Shown in pieces: positions 1 through 10,700 of a stretch of 64,000 nucleotides of DNA. Origin of the DNA: Platycnemis pennipes. Lineage: Eukaryota > Arthropoda > Insecta > Odonata > Platycnemididae. The position numbers were made by a program, and so were the translations under genes. Where the stretch lies: the NCBI GenBank assembly GCA_933228895.1, contig OW121856.1:103825027-103889026 (forward strand). The letters run 5' to 3'. Positions within the stretch are counted from its first letter, which is position 1. Each line of letters begins with the position of its first letter. Below the pieces are notes generated by a model. That model ran no database searches, was not told the DNA's origin, and was given only the letters and a program-made list of their open reading frames with translations.

Positions 1-304
1 ATAGCGATAGCCGTAAAAACCTTAATGCTCACAGTCACGCAGTAAGATGTGAAGAGCACATCTGAAAGAACAGGCAGGTATCTAACCATTGGTGAATATG
101 GGAAAATTGATTTTTCACTTCATAATTAGTAAATAAATTCAAATAAATTCCTGTCCTAATCTTAAGAAATATTTGGCAGGACATAAGATTATTGATTATA
201 AATATTTTTAATGGCAACAATGGTTTGAGAACAATGTGTATTTATCATACTTTTTTAGATATTCTTCCTTTATTATAAATTTTAAATAAGGGTTTTGATT
301 GTGT
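1..304. other. No feature seen
   Basis: AT-rich sequence with stops in all frames and no repeat or RNA signature that I can recognise. Confidence 0.5.
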
Positions 305-560
305 GGTGCCCAGGCTAATGGATTACAATCCCGATTGCCAGGGTTAAAATCATGGTAGTATGTAGCAGGAATTGCTTAGGGAAATTCATGTCTATACTGG
401 AATAACGATCACTCTGGGTGCAGTATTCCGTCGTTAAATCATGTACTCTTTACCATTTGGCAACCTGGTGCTGATGTTCTCTCCACCCTTTCTCCATTCT
501 CTAAATTCCTATTTCTTGTCTTTTATCATCTGTTCTTAACTGGGTAAATTACCTAAGAAG
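305..560 (+). repeat. Possible decayed tRNA-derived SINE
   Basis: A degenerate B-box-like stretch (GGGTTAAAATC near 343-353) is followed by a block ending in 'tctctccaccctttctcc', which resembles the tail of the SINE at 28.78-29.04 kb. The resemblance is patchy, so this is a weak call. A chance match is the alternative. Confidence 0.25.
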
Positions 561-1310
561 ATTGCCACCATCAAGCGTCTCTAGCTATTTTATTTATAAC
601 GGAAATCAGCGTTTTAATACCGATTATATGTTGCAAAATATTACATAAGCATTGGCAACAGTTTAATCTCGGCATTCCGTTTTTTTAAATTGGCCACGAC
701 AACACTGTCACTCATAGTGATGGCAATGACTTTTTTAGAAATCTGATGCACTATAAAACATTTAACCAATCCTTTTATCTTCCAATAAAAGTTTTCGCTG
801 GATGGAGCCTGAAGCTTGAAATACTACGCGAGTTGGTAGAATATAATTCGATCTCCAATTTCGAGGGAGTGTGTGAGGCTAACTGCTAATTGGGCGTGAA
901 ATATTGAGTCCAGACGATTCGTGCGACTCATCCGGCACGCAGTCGATTCAATCCGTGCATCGATTTGCAGAAAAGTATTTGAAATGCTAACTGGACTGGT
1001 TGCTTGCTTTGCCGCCGGAATACGTTATGGTGATTGAAGTGTCATTTTCGCATTTAGTGATGTTCAGGCAGCATGCGGGCGAATTTAATTGCCTCTTAGT
1101 AAAGGCGGACTGCATAATTCCGAGTTACGCAATCATTGAACTTTGACCAACATGATGCCAAGTGATGACTGAGGAACGATTCGGGCGGTGATTTCGATTT
1201 CCCGAGAAAAAATGCTAAAATTGAGTTTAATTTCATAAAGTCTAGGTTCCACGCAAACAAAGATTCGCTACGAAAACAGAATTTTACGAGTAAACAAATG
1301 AAAAGCATCA
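561..1310. other. Unique AT-rich sequence, nothing recognised
   Basis: No ORF, splice pair, repeat or RNA motif that I can support. The 820-1090 stretch is somewhat richer in GC but has no coding signal. Confidence 0.5.
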
Positions 1311-1513
1311 CATTAGGTGAGTAAAGAACTTTAAGACTTTTCAGCAATATATTTAAAATTATAAAATTACACAACACGTGTTTTGGCTTACTAAGCCACC
1401 ATCTGGGGAGTATGCACCTGATGATTGCGTAGTAAGCCGAAACACGTGTTGTGTAATTTTATAATTTTAAATATATTGTGTAAAAATGCTAAAGTTTTTT
1501 AATCACCTAATAT
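1311..1513. repeat. Fold-back with hammerhead-ribozyme-like core, Penelope-like relic
   Basis: Imperfect inverted repeat with arms of about 83-85 bp (1311-1395 and 1431-1513) around a short centre. On the + strand the right arm holds the conserved hammerhead bases in order: CTGATGA at 1418-1424, a stem-II region, GAAA at 1439-1442, then CAC, a 5-nt loop, GTG and TA at 1443-1455 (stem III plus a UH cleavage site). The left arm read on the - strand has the same layout. Its stem II is nearly perfect (GGCTTA/TAAGCC), but CTGATGA has become CAGATGG and GAAA has become AAAA. Penelope-like retroelements are known to carry type I hammerheads in their terminal repeats and are often found as head-to-head partial copies, so this is probably a Penelope-like terminus. 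No reverse transcriptase or GIY-YIG domain is nearby, and stem I cannot be drawn convincingly, so activity is doubtful. Confidence 0.5.
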
Positions 1514-1533
1514 GTCTCACTTCCACTCCAACA

Positions 1534-2042
1534 ACCCTTTCATAACTGACAATATATTGATAATGGGTTTCGCCAATAGCCAATTACATCACTACGGCTT
1601 TGAGTGTACGGTTCCCTTACTTAAGATCCCGCACTTCTAGAAATACCTCTGCTATTCAACGAAGGGAGGTGGCAGGTCATGTTTCGCGCGCCACTGGAGC
1701 CTGGTTCTCAGTTCCCTCATTCGATTCTGTCAAGGAACGGGGCCCGAATACTTTTAAAGTCAACACTCCGCCTCCTATCAAGGCAGCATCGTAAGGAAAC
1801 ACGGACAGTTCCTCCCTTATTTCTCCACCACCCATTCCTTCGCCTTCCCACTAGCCCCCGGCAGCCGCCTCCACCCCTCTCCCCTGCTATATACCCCCCC
1901 TACCTTCCCCCCAAGCACCCCTTCCACTCCTCCCCAAGGTCCTTGGGAAATCCCCATCCCCCGCCCCCGCCGCCCTTCAGTCCAATCTTCTTCTTCCCGC
2001 TTCCATCTCCTCCCCGGGCTGGAGTAGGACTCGCCTATCAAA
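1534..2042 (+). repeat. Left arm of a 509-bp inverted repeat
   Basis: The arm is the reverse complement of 2711-3219, with no length difference (paired coordinates always sum to 4753). Open frames spanning most of it translate identically from both arms, and I found no mismatch in the stretches I compared base by base. The first half is mixed sequence. The second half (about 1810-2035) is strongly pyrimidine-rich on this strand. No transposase, terminal motif or target-site duplication was found at the outer ends. The open frames inside (for example 1600-1794) are proline/arginine-rich, show no known domain and are probably not genes. Confidence 0.9.
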
Positions 2043-2710
2043 CAAACTAAATTTTACACATTTTTATGGACCTCCCAATTTTAGGTTTTTACGCGTAAAT
2101 TGTATTGTTTTCATATCTTTATCATTTTAATCGAACTTAATCCAAAAGAAATAGAAATATTCCGTTGAACAATGATTAGCAAAATTATACTATTCTCTTA
2201 CAATACTAAAATTTCAATTAGGCAGAGAGTGTAAACAGTTTGGGACTTTTATTTGTGAGAAAAACGATTTTGTGGGTTTACCGAAGCACATATGTTGGGA
2301 ATTTTAACTTGATTATAGAATCAGTTCAAACATTATGTACATGATATGAATATAAATTATAAATAAGTACAGAAAAAAATGAGCTCTCGGCAGCATGTGA
2401 AGGTTTTAAAGTTTTAGTTGGAAAAACGATATTCCTCGATTAATTTGGATTCGCGTAGAGATTTTTCTTGGCTCCGTCTAAGCCCTGGTTTCTTCTTGCA
2501 TCTCTCCTCTTCTATGCCTTCCCCAACTCTCTTTCTCTCCTCACCCTCCCCTTCATCCCCCCACTAGTCCCTCCCCTCGTTCTCTCACTACCCTCTCCCA
2601 ATCGTCCACCCCATTGCGACGCAATCCTACCCTATTTTACTCGTGGCACTTTTTTTATCAGTGCCCTTTCTTTTATTTAATCGCATTGTTGTTGACAGTG
2701 GGAAATTGGA
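2043..2710. other. 668-bp spacer of the inverted repeat
   Basis: Separates the two arms. It is AT-rich up to about 2465, then a pyrimidine-rich patch runs to about 2620. A 70-codon frame at 2468-2680 lies in the pyrimidine patch and looks like chance. No coding or element signature was recognised. Confidence 0.7.
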
Positions 2711-3219
2711 TTTGATAGGCGAGTCCTACTCCAGCCCGGGGAGGAGATGGAAGCGGGAAGAAGAAGATTGGACTGAAGGGCGGCGGGGGCGGGGGATGGG
2801 GATTTCCCAAGGACCTTGGGGAGGAGTGGAAGGGGTGCTTGGGGGGAAGGTAGGGGGGGTATATAGCAGGGGAGAGGGGTGGAGGCGGCTGCCGGGGGCT
2901 AGTGGGAAGGCGAAGGAATGGGTGGTGGAGAAATAAGGGAGGAACTGTCCGTGTTTCCTTACGATGCTGCCTTGATAGGAGGCGGAGTGTTGACTTTAAA
3001 AGTATTCGGGCCCCGTTCCTTGACAGAATCGAATGAGGGAACTGAGAACCAGGCTCCAGTGGCGCGCGAAACATGACCTGCCACCTCCCTTCGTTGAATA
3101 GCAGAGGTATTTCTAGAAGTGCGGGATCTTAAGTAAGGGAACCGTACACTCAAAGCCGTAGTGATGTAATTGGCTATTGGCGAAACCCATTATCAATATA
3201 TTGTCAGTTATGAAAGGGT
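2711..3219 (-). repeat. Right arm of the 509-bp inverted repeat
   Basis: Exact-length reverse complement of the left arm. The homology stops abruptly at both inner and outer ends: 'accctttcat' is the outermost shared block and 'cgcctatcaaa' the innermost. The + strand here is purine-rich (2720-2940). Arms this similar imply recent duplication, ongoing gene conversion or an assembly artefact. Confidence 0.9.
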
Positions 3220-5664
3220 GTGACCACAATGATCTCTGTGAAGACTAACATTTAAGACCACTTATCTCTTTAACGTCATATTACCAAGAAAGCAACCAAA
3301 CCAAAGCAACCAAGCAACCGGGGCCAAAATTGTTATATAAATAGCATTAATACGTATAAAATGTAAATTTATTAATAAATGCTTATCTATTCAATAAAAA
3401 TACTCTATGTTAAAACAATATTTCTATTTTCAAGTTCCAGTTATGACGAATAATTTCAGATGATCTTGCAATCATATTTTTCCTATATAAAGGGTGGAAA
3501 TGCTACATAAATATCCCAGCACCATATACTCTTGCGAAGGAAAACCTATACTCTTGCGAAGGAAAACCTACAAGAGTAATAGATAGCTGTGCTCATCGTT
3601 TATTAGCTAAGAGCATAAAGTGGTCTTCGCACTCGAGGACATTTTAACAATAGTTCCTTGCCAGTCTTACTAAATTACACCGTATAAATTCCCAAAGAGG
3701 AGAAAAATGTTGCTACTTGATTTATTGAACCAATCTCTGCATGAACCAGCTTTCAATATAGCACTTTTATATAATAGATGGTGAAAGTTGAAGATGCGAA
3801 TGGAAAAAATAATTAGCAGGAAAAAAGAACGTAGCCGGTGATTGGATGCTTTGATGAGACTGAGCAGTGACGTGGACGAGGACCAAAGTTGATTCGAGAG
3901 CATTAGGAATGCTGAAAGATTTAATCGTGGATCTCAACAATGATGTGCTTCAGAAGCATGGCTCGATTAAAATCGATATATTTTGTTTCTGATCTCAGAT
4001 AAAATTACCCCAATATACTGCTTAATCTGAATTCGCTAAAAATAATAATAATAAAATAACTGCTAAAAATTTAAATAAATAATAAAATTCGATCCACGAA
4101 TGCCTGCAATTAATTTAATGCTTTATGGAACAGAATAGGGTAACTATTAGCATAGGAAGAATTACATTGTTTTTCTCCTTATGCATTTGGTGCTGAATAT
4201 CGTTTAATATTATTTACCGGATCTAAGGTTTCCCCAAGTTTCGTTTTGATAGTCACGCCTTTAAGGGTGTTATCATGTAAATATGTCAATGAGTGGCCAT
4301 TTTCTCTCGCTTTTCTGATGGTGCCTTCAAATTTAAGTTCATGTTTTGAGACTAAATAGGCACTAAAAAACAATAAATATAATACTATAATTAAATATGA
4401 TATTCATTATGATTCAGCATTAGGATGGCTTTTTCCATCTTGACAATTGAAAGCAGGTTATCTGAACTCACTTTGAATCAATTACTTTTTCGTTTCTTAT
4501 AAATAAAAAATTTTCCGCATAATTAAAACAAAAGATGAGACATTTTTCGAATTAAAGAGATTAAATGGTAACAACAAACTTATTCTGCCATATACTGTCA
4601 TTCTGGTTTACAAGGGTGAAGAGGGTATGGGTATGTACCTAGGCTTATTCCCACCGGACCACCATTACTAATTAGGCTAAAATTGGAAATTCCTTTTCTT
4701 GTGGGGAAGACGAGGACCGTATTCTCAATGATGATTCAGTTCATGTTGAGTTCATGTTCAGTTTCTCAATGATGATTCAGCTCAGTTCATGATGTTTCAA
4801 TCTCCAAATACTTCCTGAAAATCTTACATCATCAACTATTAAATACCTTTTTCAATTTTATCCCTTCGTTTTTAACACGGTTATACACGGTTTTAAAAGT
4901 TATTAAAAGTTTGTCACTGTTGTAACAATATAAATACTAGATTTTTCGTTAAACATTACTTAATTGTGCAAAAATATGCCTACATTAACATAAATCAAAA
5001 TTTTACCAATTATAGGCTTGATGAACAAACCTTCATGTATAACGATGAACAATGTTTTCCTAAAACAACAAATTATCTTACTTAAATATAGCGTGAAGTT
5101 AAGTTACTATAGTCATGCTATTGATGTATTTCTATCCTTTATGAATTGATCACTTCCAGCAAGATTTAAAAGGTCAACTGGGGTAAAAAGTTCTTGCCTT
5201 ACGAAAGACCTAAAGGTAAAGGTGATAATAAGAGTTTCAACATCCTACGATAACAGTGAAACATATACTAAGTGCTTTTACCATTAGATCTTTGACTAAC
5301 TGCTTGAAAAAGGACGAGAAAAGTTTTCAAAGGTTACAATTTTCATATGTGTATTACAAAAATAGACCCCTTAATGCTATTCTCATCATGTACTTCAAGG
5401 TTGCTTGTTTTATTTTTCTTGGGAGAATTTCGTTTAGGTTGCCAAACTCCTGCGTCAGCTCATCCATTTGAAAATATTCACCAGGAAATTTAAAATCATG
5501 CTGGGAAAAGATATCCTCTCCTTCATTCAGACGAAAGAAAAGATTTGTCCTTTGGTTTCCTCTAAAAAAAACTGCCCCAAAAATGAATCATCTTAGACTG
5601 CTACGTAGGCAGTCCCACGTTTCTTCAACCACCTTCATATTTTTTTCGCCACCACGTCTGATCA
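3220..5664. other. Unique AT-rich sequence with two small tandem duplications
   Basis: No gene recognised. A 22-bp unit is perfectly duplicated in tandem at 3525-3546 and 3547-3568. A second local duplication contains 'ttctcaatgatgattcag' starting at about 4722 and again at 4763. A 64-codon minus frame at 4179-4373 has no start context or homology that I can support. Confidence 0.5.
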
Positions 5665-5875
5665 TTCTTTTCTCAAACACATCTTCATAACTTCCGCTAC
5701 TGGGAATAAAATGACGCATCAGACTTATACTGACTCGATGTGAGGTTGAGGATTCAAATACAGAAAAAAAAGTACTTCAATGAAACATTTAGCTAAAATG
5801 TGTAAAAAAGTATACTTTTTCGTTTTTATGAATTCATGCATAACAATTATGACAAATAATTAGCAAAATTCAGTG
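5665..5875. repeat. Direct repeat, copy 1 (~210 bp)
   Basis: Closely matches 6661-6880. Both copies start in 'ttcttttctcaaacacatct' and run through 'gacttatactgactcgatgt' to 'cataacaattatgacaaata'. The copies differ by substitutions and small indels. The element type is not recognised and no ORF is present. Confidence 0.75.
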
Positions 5876-6317
5876 CCATTTATGTGATGATCAACTGTTT
5901 TTGTGGTCCATTTATTTTAACTTTGTGTTAGCTATATGATATTTTTTTTTAAGGTCGTATTTTTATGTTCTCAAAAAATACACTTCGCGCATATTAATTG
6001 GCGTAAAAGATCATTATGAAGCAGGTATTGAATAAAAGTGATTAATCATAATTGAGCCATTTAAGCATATTTGTGCCGGCTATATATCAAGCTTGAACTA
6101 TAAATTCTATAAATACGGCATAAATGGTTACTGGACGCCACGCCACGCCAATGATCTCATTCATGATGTGTTTTAGAGCACATTTATAACTTCCATGCAT
6201 AACAATAATTCCCCACACTCAATAAAATGTCTTTCAACTGTTTGCGCGTTATTCATGGACATTGATTTGCTACCAATCAATAACTATATTTATTAAATGT
6301 AGACGTTTCAAAAGATG
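5876..6317. other. Nothing recognised
   Basis: AT-rich sequence with a short 'cgccacgccacgcca' direct repeat near 6135-6150. No coding signal. Confidence 0.45.
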
Positions 6318-6655
6318 TTCATCATCATCATCAAGGGTCAACAATCCTAGGATTGGTTTGATGCAGCCCTCCACTCGATTCTTCTATCGGCCAACCTCTT
6401 CATATTTTTGTGGTTCCTCTTTTTCACGTCCTTTACGACCTGTTCTATGTAACTCATATGAGACCTGCCTTTTCCATTCTTCCCTTTCACTTTTCCTTCG
6501 ACGAATGTCTCCATCAGGCTATCGTGTCTTAACATCTGGCTGAATAAGTTGTCCCGTCCTCTTTTTATAGTTTTCAGCAGATTTCTCTTTTCTCCCACTC
6601 TTCTCAGGACTTCTTCATTTGTCACTCTGTCGATCCATTTTATCTTAAAAAAAAA
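6318..6655 (-). mobile_element. LINE-A 3' fragment (reverse transcriptase C-terminal tail)
   Basis: The minus strand encodes the tail of a non-LTR retrotransposon reverse transcriptase: IKWIDRVTNEEVLRRVGEKR, LLKTIKR, LRHDSLMETFVEGKVKGKNGKG, YIEQVVKDVKKR, MKRLADRRIEWRAASNQS, stop. It then ends in the family's (ATG)n tail (6318-6333 on +). This region lies C-terminal to the catalytic domain and is typical of RTE/CR1-type elements; the exact clade is unresolved. It is 5' truncated and abuts the second copy of the direct repeat at about 6656. It keeps 100-odd open codons but is not functional. Confidence 0.9.
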
Positions 6656-6660
6656 CGGCA

Positions 6661-6880
6661 TTCTTTTCTCAAACACATCTCCATAATTCCGCTGCATACA
6701 TTCCGCTACTGGGAATAAAATTACGCATCTGACTTATACTGACTCGATGTAAGGTTGAGGATTCAAATACAGAATTAAAAACGTACTTCAATGAAAAATG
6801 TAGTGAATCTTTGTAAAAAAAAGATACTTTTTTGTTTTTTTAATTCATGCATAACAATTATGACAAATAATTAGAAAAAT
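6661..6880. repeat. Direct repeat, copy 2 (~220 bp)
   Basis: Homologous to 5665-5875, with a short extra internal stretch near 6690-6705. It directly follows the 5' end of the LINE-A fragment. Its last part is duplicated again locally (see 6841-6960). Confidence 0.75.
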
Positions 6881-6960
6881 AACAATTACAAAACGTATAC
6901 CTTTTTGTTTTTTTTTAATTTATCAATAACAATTATGAGAAATAATTAGCAAAAAATATG
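6841..6960. repeat. Short imperfect tandem duplication
   Basis: 'taacaattatgacaaataattag' at about 6853 recurs as 'taacaattatgagaaataattag' at about 6927. T-rich runs precede both copies. Probably replication slippage in low-complexity sequence. Confidence 0.6.
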
Positions 6961-7259
6961 TTACTCTATACAATATAACTCTCAGGCGTACATGACAATT
7001 CTAATCACATATTTCGTTGCACTGGTTTTCAATGAATGTACAACGTCTTCATTTCTGTTCAGTCGTCGTCTCTAAAATCCTATCTTAACTTTAGTGCCAT
7101 GTAATGAGGGATGAATTATCCTCATCACCAACTGCAGGTGTGCAATCAAGTACGTAAAATTAAATATAGATTGAGTAGTGAAGAAGCGACAAGTGAAAGA
7201 AGGGAGTTTATTGCCTTCCAGAAGAAATACATAAAAAATTAAAGTAGTGCATCAAGTTG

Positions 7260-7332
7260 AAAAAAACGTACGATAATATTTTCCCTCGGAGGACTAAATG
7301 TCCTCCGTTAAAATATTATAGTACGTTTTTTT
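7260..7332. repeat. 73-nt near-perfect hairpin
   Basis: The left arm begins A7-CGTAC and ends CGGAGGAC. The right arm begins GTCCTCCG and ends GTACG-T7. The 5-nt loop is 'taaat', and there are only small internal mismatches at about 7283-7286 and 7309. The size fits a tiny fold-back/MITE remnant or a small-RNA precursor. I have no evidence for transcription. Confidence 0.7.
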
Positions 7333-7539
7333 CACTGTTCCAGAGACGGAAGGATATTGTAGGATGTAAAACATTAATATAAGCATTGAGCATTGACCAA
7401 CATGTCAGTTTAAAACCCATAAAAAAATAAGGAGAAGAGTGTATGCCCTGACCATTGTTAAACTCTGGAAACAAAAGCTTGTAGAGGTGAAAGAGTATTA
7501 TTAGCTGGGAAGCCATGTCTGGGAACCCAAGACCTACGG

Positions 7540-8100
7540 GCTAAGAAAGAAATAAACAGTCACTTGAATACCCCGGGCTAAGTGGGCAGAAGAATCGTAT
7601 ACATGACCTCTAGACTAACATGCTCGAAAGTTAAGAAGCACTTCATTCGAAGTGACGAACTGGGAAATACCTCATAAGCTATTGAAGAAAACCTATTTCT
7701 GGAGAATAGGAACTTCTTTACTGCAGGGAGGCATAGAAAAAATTTAGCCGCATAGAATCAAGACTGGAATCATTCAAAATGTGGTGAAGAATGATGGGAA
7801 ACAGCTATTATATATATATTCAATCACAAAATCAATAAGTACTTAAAAGAATGAGAGAAAATTAGAATAGACGGGACAATGTAGTAGGCCATAACGTGAG
7901 GAATGATCATATGTTGGACATTGTTGTTGAGGGAAAATTGAATGGGAAGATTTGCAAAATAATGCCTCGAAATTAGGTACATAGAGCAAGTGGTAAAGAG
8001 TAGAAGGAGGTAGTTATGTTAAATTGAGAAGGTTACTGAAAGGACCGTTGAGTGGAGTGGTTCCATACTAATCTCATGAATGACTGATAATGGGGAAAAA
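7540..8100 (+). mobile_element. Old, heavily decayed LINE-A copy
   Basis: Isolated blocks align with LINE-A in the correct order: 'aagcacttcattcgaagt' (7636, the VRKHFI region), 'cattcaaaatgtggtgaaga' (7772, the ETFEMW region), 'gacgggacaatgtagtaggcc' (7874), 'gagggaaaattgaatgggaa' (7930) and 'aggtacatagagcaagtggt' (7976). Many indels and stops remain, so this copy is clearly older than the others. There is no open frame. Confidence 0.65.
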
Positions 8101-9510
8101 TATCTGGAGTACGATAAAGAGGAGCTTTAATGAAAATTTTTTTATTAAAAGAAAGTGATGATCATTTTATAATAACTATGGGGTTTCTTCATTCTTTTTT
8201 TGCAATTATTTAGAATCTCATCCAGAAACTCTCCTCTTGAATTATTCCTCCCTCATTTAATAAAATTCATAGTGTCAGTAAGGTTCTCATACTAGAGATG
8301 GCAGTACGCCTCCTTCCGTTCCGCTATAACTATTGAAACTCATCTCTGTAGCCGTTTGAAATATGTGCACCCTAGGAAATTTCAATTTTAATCTATTCTA
8401 GGCATGAAGAAAGTCGTACGAAAAAAATTGGAGTGGTGATGAATTATTGGCTCCTGTAAGTAGTATGCTTCCTTCCTGCAGTATGGAAAGATTCATGAAC
8501 ATAGATCGCAAAATAAATCTAATGAGGCATAGTGTGAAATCCGGAGAGCATGCTTTATGGCAGTGAGGAAAAGCTCCAAGATAAATTATTAAAATTTCAA
8601 ATTATTTTGTGCTGGGAGCATACTTTAGTGCTGAAAAAGATTTGAATAGAATTCTCGAAAAGCATATGCTATAAATATATATGTTGGAAACTATAAATAA
8701 AGATATCCCTGCGTATTATTATGATAAAATTAACGTTTCATAAAACCCTTTAAGGTTAGAGGGATAGATTTTGTGCAGTAAAATTCTAGATTTTAAAGAA
8801 GCAAGGTTGAATGAACAGAGAAATCAAAATCAGGGAGATGTTAAATTAAATTTTGGAAAAATACCCAATGCCTAAATCACTAATACAGCATTAAAGTGTT
8901 TCTTGTAAAATACTGGAAGAGAATATCATATCATAAAAACGCTTTCATATCAGCCGTAAAATACGCCTCTCGTTACTTAATACATGAGTTGAAAATAACT
9001 GGAAGTGAGGGAATCGTTAGTAAATTTATTGGGAGAGGGACTGGATGAAGCAAAGTAAACTGCTAATGAGCTATTACTCAATAGGTGGATCAGCTGAAGT
9101 TGACCTCTTTCGCCATTGGAAACGGACAGACGTTTACAGAATAGAATTACAACAGAATGTTTATGGCATAAACAACACCGTGATTCCCAATGGTGGTAGC
9201 GGAAAAAATACATCCATTTAACGAGTCCCTCATACCCAGGAAATTAAAACTCATTGCCTTGCTACAGTCCGAAATACCACTCTCCTCGATTCAAATACGG
9301 TACAATTCGAGAGACTGTGATGATACTCTAATTTCCACCTCTGTATTGTTAGGAATCATGTTACTATTTTCATAACGTTAGAAGGAAAATGATAAGCTTG
9401 TTATAATGACCTCTGGCACACTATAATGAGAAAAATTATTGAGCTTATTCATTGATAGGCATACATATGTGACTTTTTCATAAATGGCAATGTGGTAAAA
9501 CAATGCTCCT
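8101..9510. other. Mostly unrecognised; possible LINE trace at 8530-8660
   Basis: The text around 8555-8625 (a 'LYGSE'-like stretch followed by 'KLLKFQIILCWE'-like codons) faintly resembles the reverse-transcriptase tail of LINE-A or LINE-C on the + strand. The rest shows nothing recognisable. Small frames at 8977-9213 (-) and 9190-9375 (+) have no supporting signal. Confidence 0.3.
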
Positions 9511-9827
9511 TTATGATAAATTAATAAAATCGTGAAATGCGTCAGATTTTGAATTTAATAGTCTGCGTACCTCTTCTTCCGTCTTGTAAAGAATCATAAG
9601 GGTTTTTCCATTAGATGGTGCCATTCTTGCGTTCCTTCTCCTGGCAATAAATATGACCTCTCCACTTGCGTAGTGGGCGTTTCTTTTTTCGTATTTCACA
9701 CCTGAAAAAGATGAGGCAATAACCGCATCTCCAAGAACTTCTGCATTTGGCAGATTCATCTTAAGCGTGTGAAATTTATTGTTTCGAGACGTGCTACAGT
9801 CTACCGAGAGAATTGATTCTGTGCACT
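9511..9827 (-). CDS. Candidate terminal coding exon, unknown protein
   Basis: An open frame on the minus strand runs about 105 codons to a TAA at 9511-9513. It looks protein-like rather than low-complexity. Residues include NKFHTLKMNLPNAEVLGDAV, IASSFSGVKYEKRNAHYASG, EVIFIARRRNARMAPSNGKT and LMILYKTEEEVRRLLNSKSD. Upstream on the same strand is a good 3' splice site: a T-rich tract followed by 'ttatatag', then the exon begins AG-TGC-ACA-GAA at 9827, so the preceding exon would end with one base of a split codon. The frame continues upstream to an ATG at 9885, so a single-exon peptide of 124 aa is the alternative. I do not recognise the family and do not see the upstream exon. It could be a gene's last exon, a retained pseudogene or a transposon-derived protein. 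Confidence 0.4.
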
Positions 9828-10382
9828 CTATATAAAAGGAAAAATTAATTCCATAGAACGAATAATAACCCCAATAATTTATCATTGAGTGCTCTTGAAT
9901 GACTGTAATGTTAGTTTCATCATAATTAAATCATATTTTTAACCTTTTATATAATTCAGGTAATTTTGAAATAAAAGCAGGTATATTTATAAATATTTTA
10001 AATTAATATAGGTACAAATAAATTTATATATCATATAAATATATGCAGATATGTTTGATTTCAAATAAAAAAGGCGGACAATGCTTGGATAAGTAACGTG
10101 TTCATTGGGTGGGAATTTTGAATGCCTCAAATGTGGGTAAAACGATTTAGCAGCCATTTTGGCATAAAAAATCAAACCGTAAAATTTGGTTTTTGACGTT
10201 GTTGGGTCATAAGCTCCCTCTAATTATTTCTAATTATTTATCCTCTCTCTATCTATTAGTAATTACTTTTAAGGATGCATTAACAATATTTAGGAGGTAT
10301 TTTAAACTGGAGGTAAAACATTTGATTTTACGATAATATCAATAACAATTTTGATTCATTTATTGTTTGTTCTATTGCTTTT
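9828..10382. other. Nothing recognised
   Basis: AT-rich, with stops in all frames. If the exon at 9511-9827 is real, this would be its upstream intron on the minus strand. Confidence 0.4.
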
Positions 10383-10700
10383 TTGCTTCTCGTTAAAACC
10401 TTAAAAAGAACAATTCCTAAGATGAAAGCGAATGATATTCTTCTTCTTCGAGAAGTTTTAACAGAAAATAAATTTGATCCATATTACGGTTGTATAAATC
10501 TAGAGGAGAAAAACGTCCTGTACCAAGAAATTATGCAATTCCTCGCAGGGAAACGAATTTGCACCGGCATAACCGGTTGAACTCGGCTCGAAATAACAGC
10601 TTCGGGGGAATCATTTTGGATTTAAAGTCTCATTTACCGAGACTACGCTGCAAGGAATACAGCAAGCGTTTGGCGTTTTTGAAACAGGTGAGAGGATAAC
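10383..10700 (+). pseudogene. Possible SANT/Myb-like fragment, internally deleted
   Basis: The frame 10383-10580 reads KANDILLLREVLTENKFDP, then EEKNVLYQEIMQFLAGKRIC, then stop. The first part resembles the start, and the second the later helix, of the SANT/Myb-like domain in multicopy arthropod repeat proteins (typical 'LLLREV...NPF' and 'EKxxLLQEI'). About 40 residues expected between them are missing. A second frame (10490-10699) overlaps it and runs into 'aaacag|gtgaga' at 10686, a fair 5' splice site. This assignment is from memory of the family and is weak; a chance ORF is possible. Confidence 0.25.

Noticed and set aside
1600..3153. Paired identical ORFs in the two arms of the inverted repeat
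   Set aside because: Identity is explained by the repeat itself. Frames overlap in several phases and show no domain, so they are not called as genes.
4179..4373. 64-codon minus frame with protein-like text
   Set aside because: Short, isolated, no splice sites or family resemblance.
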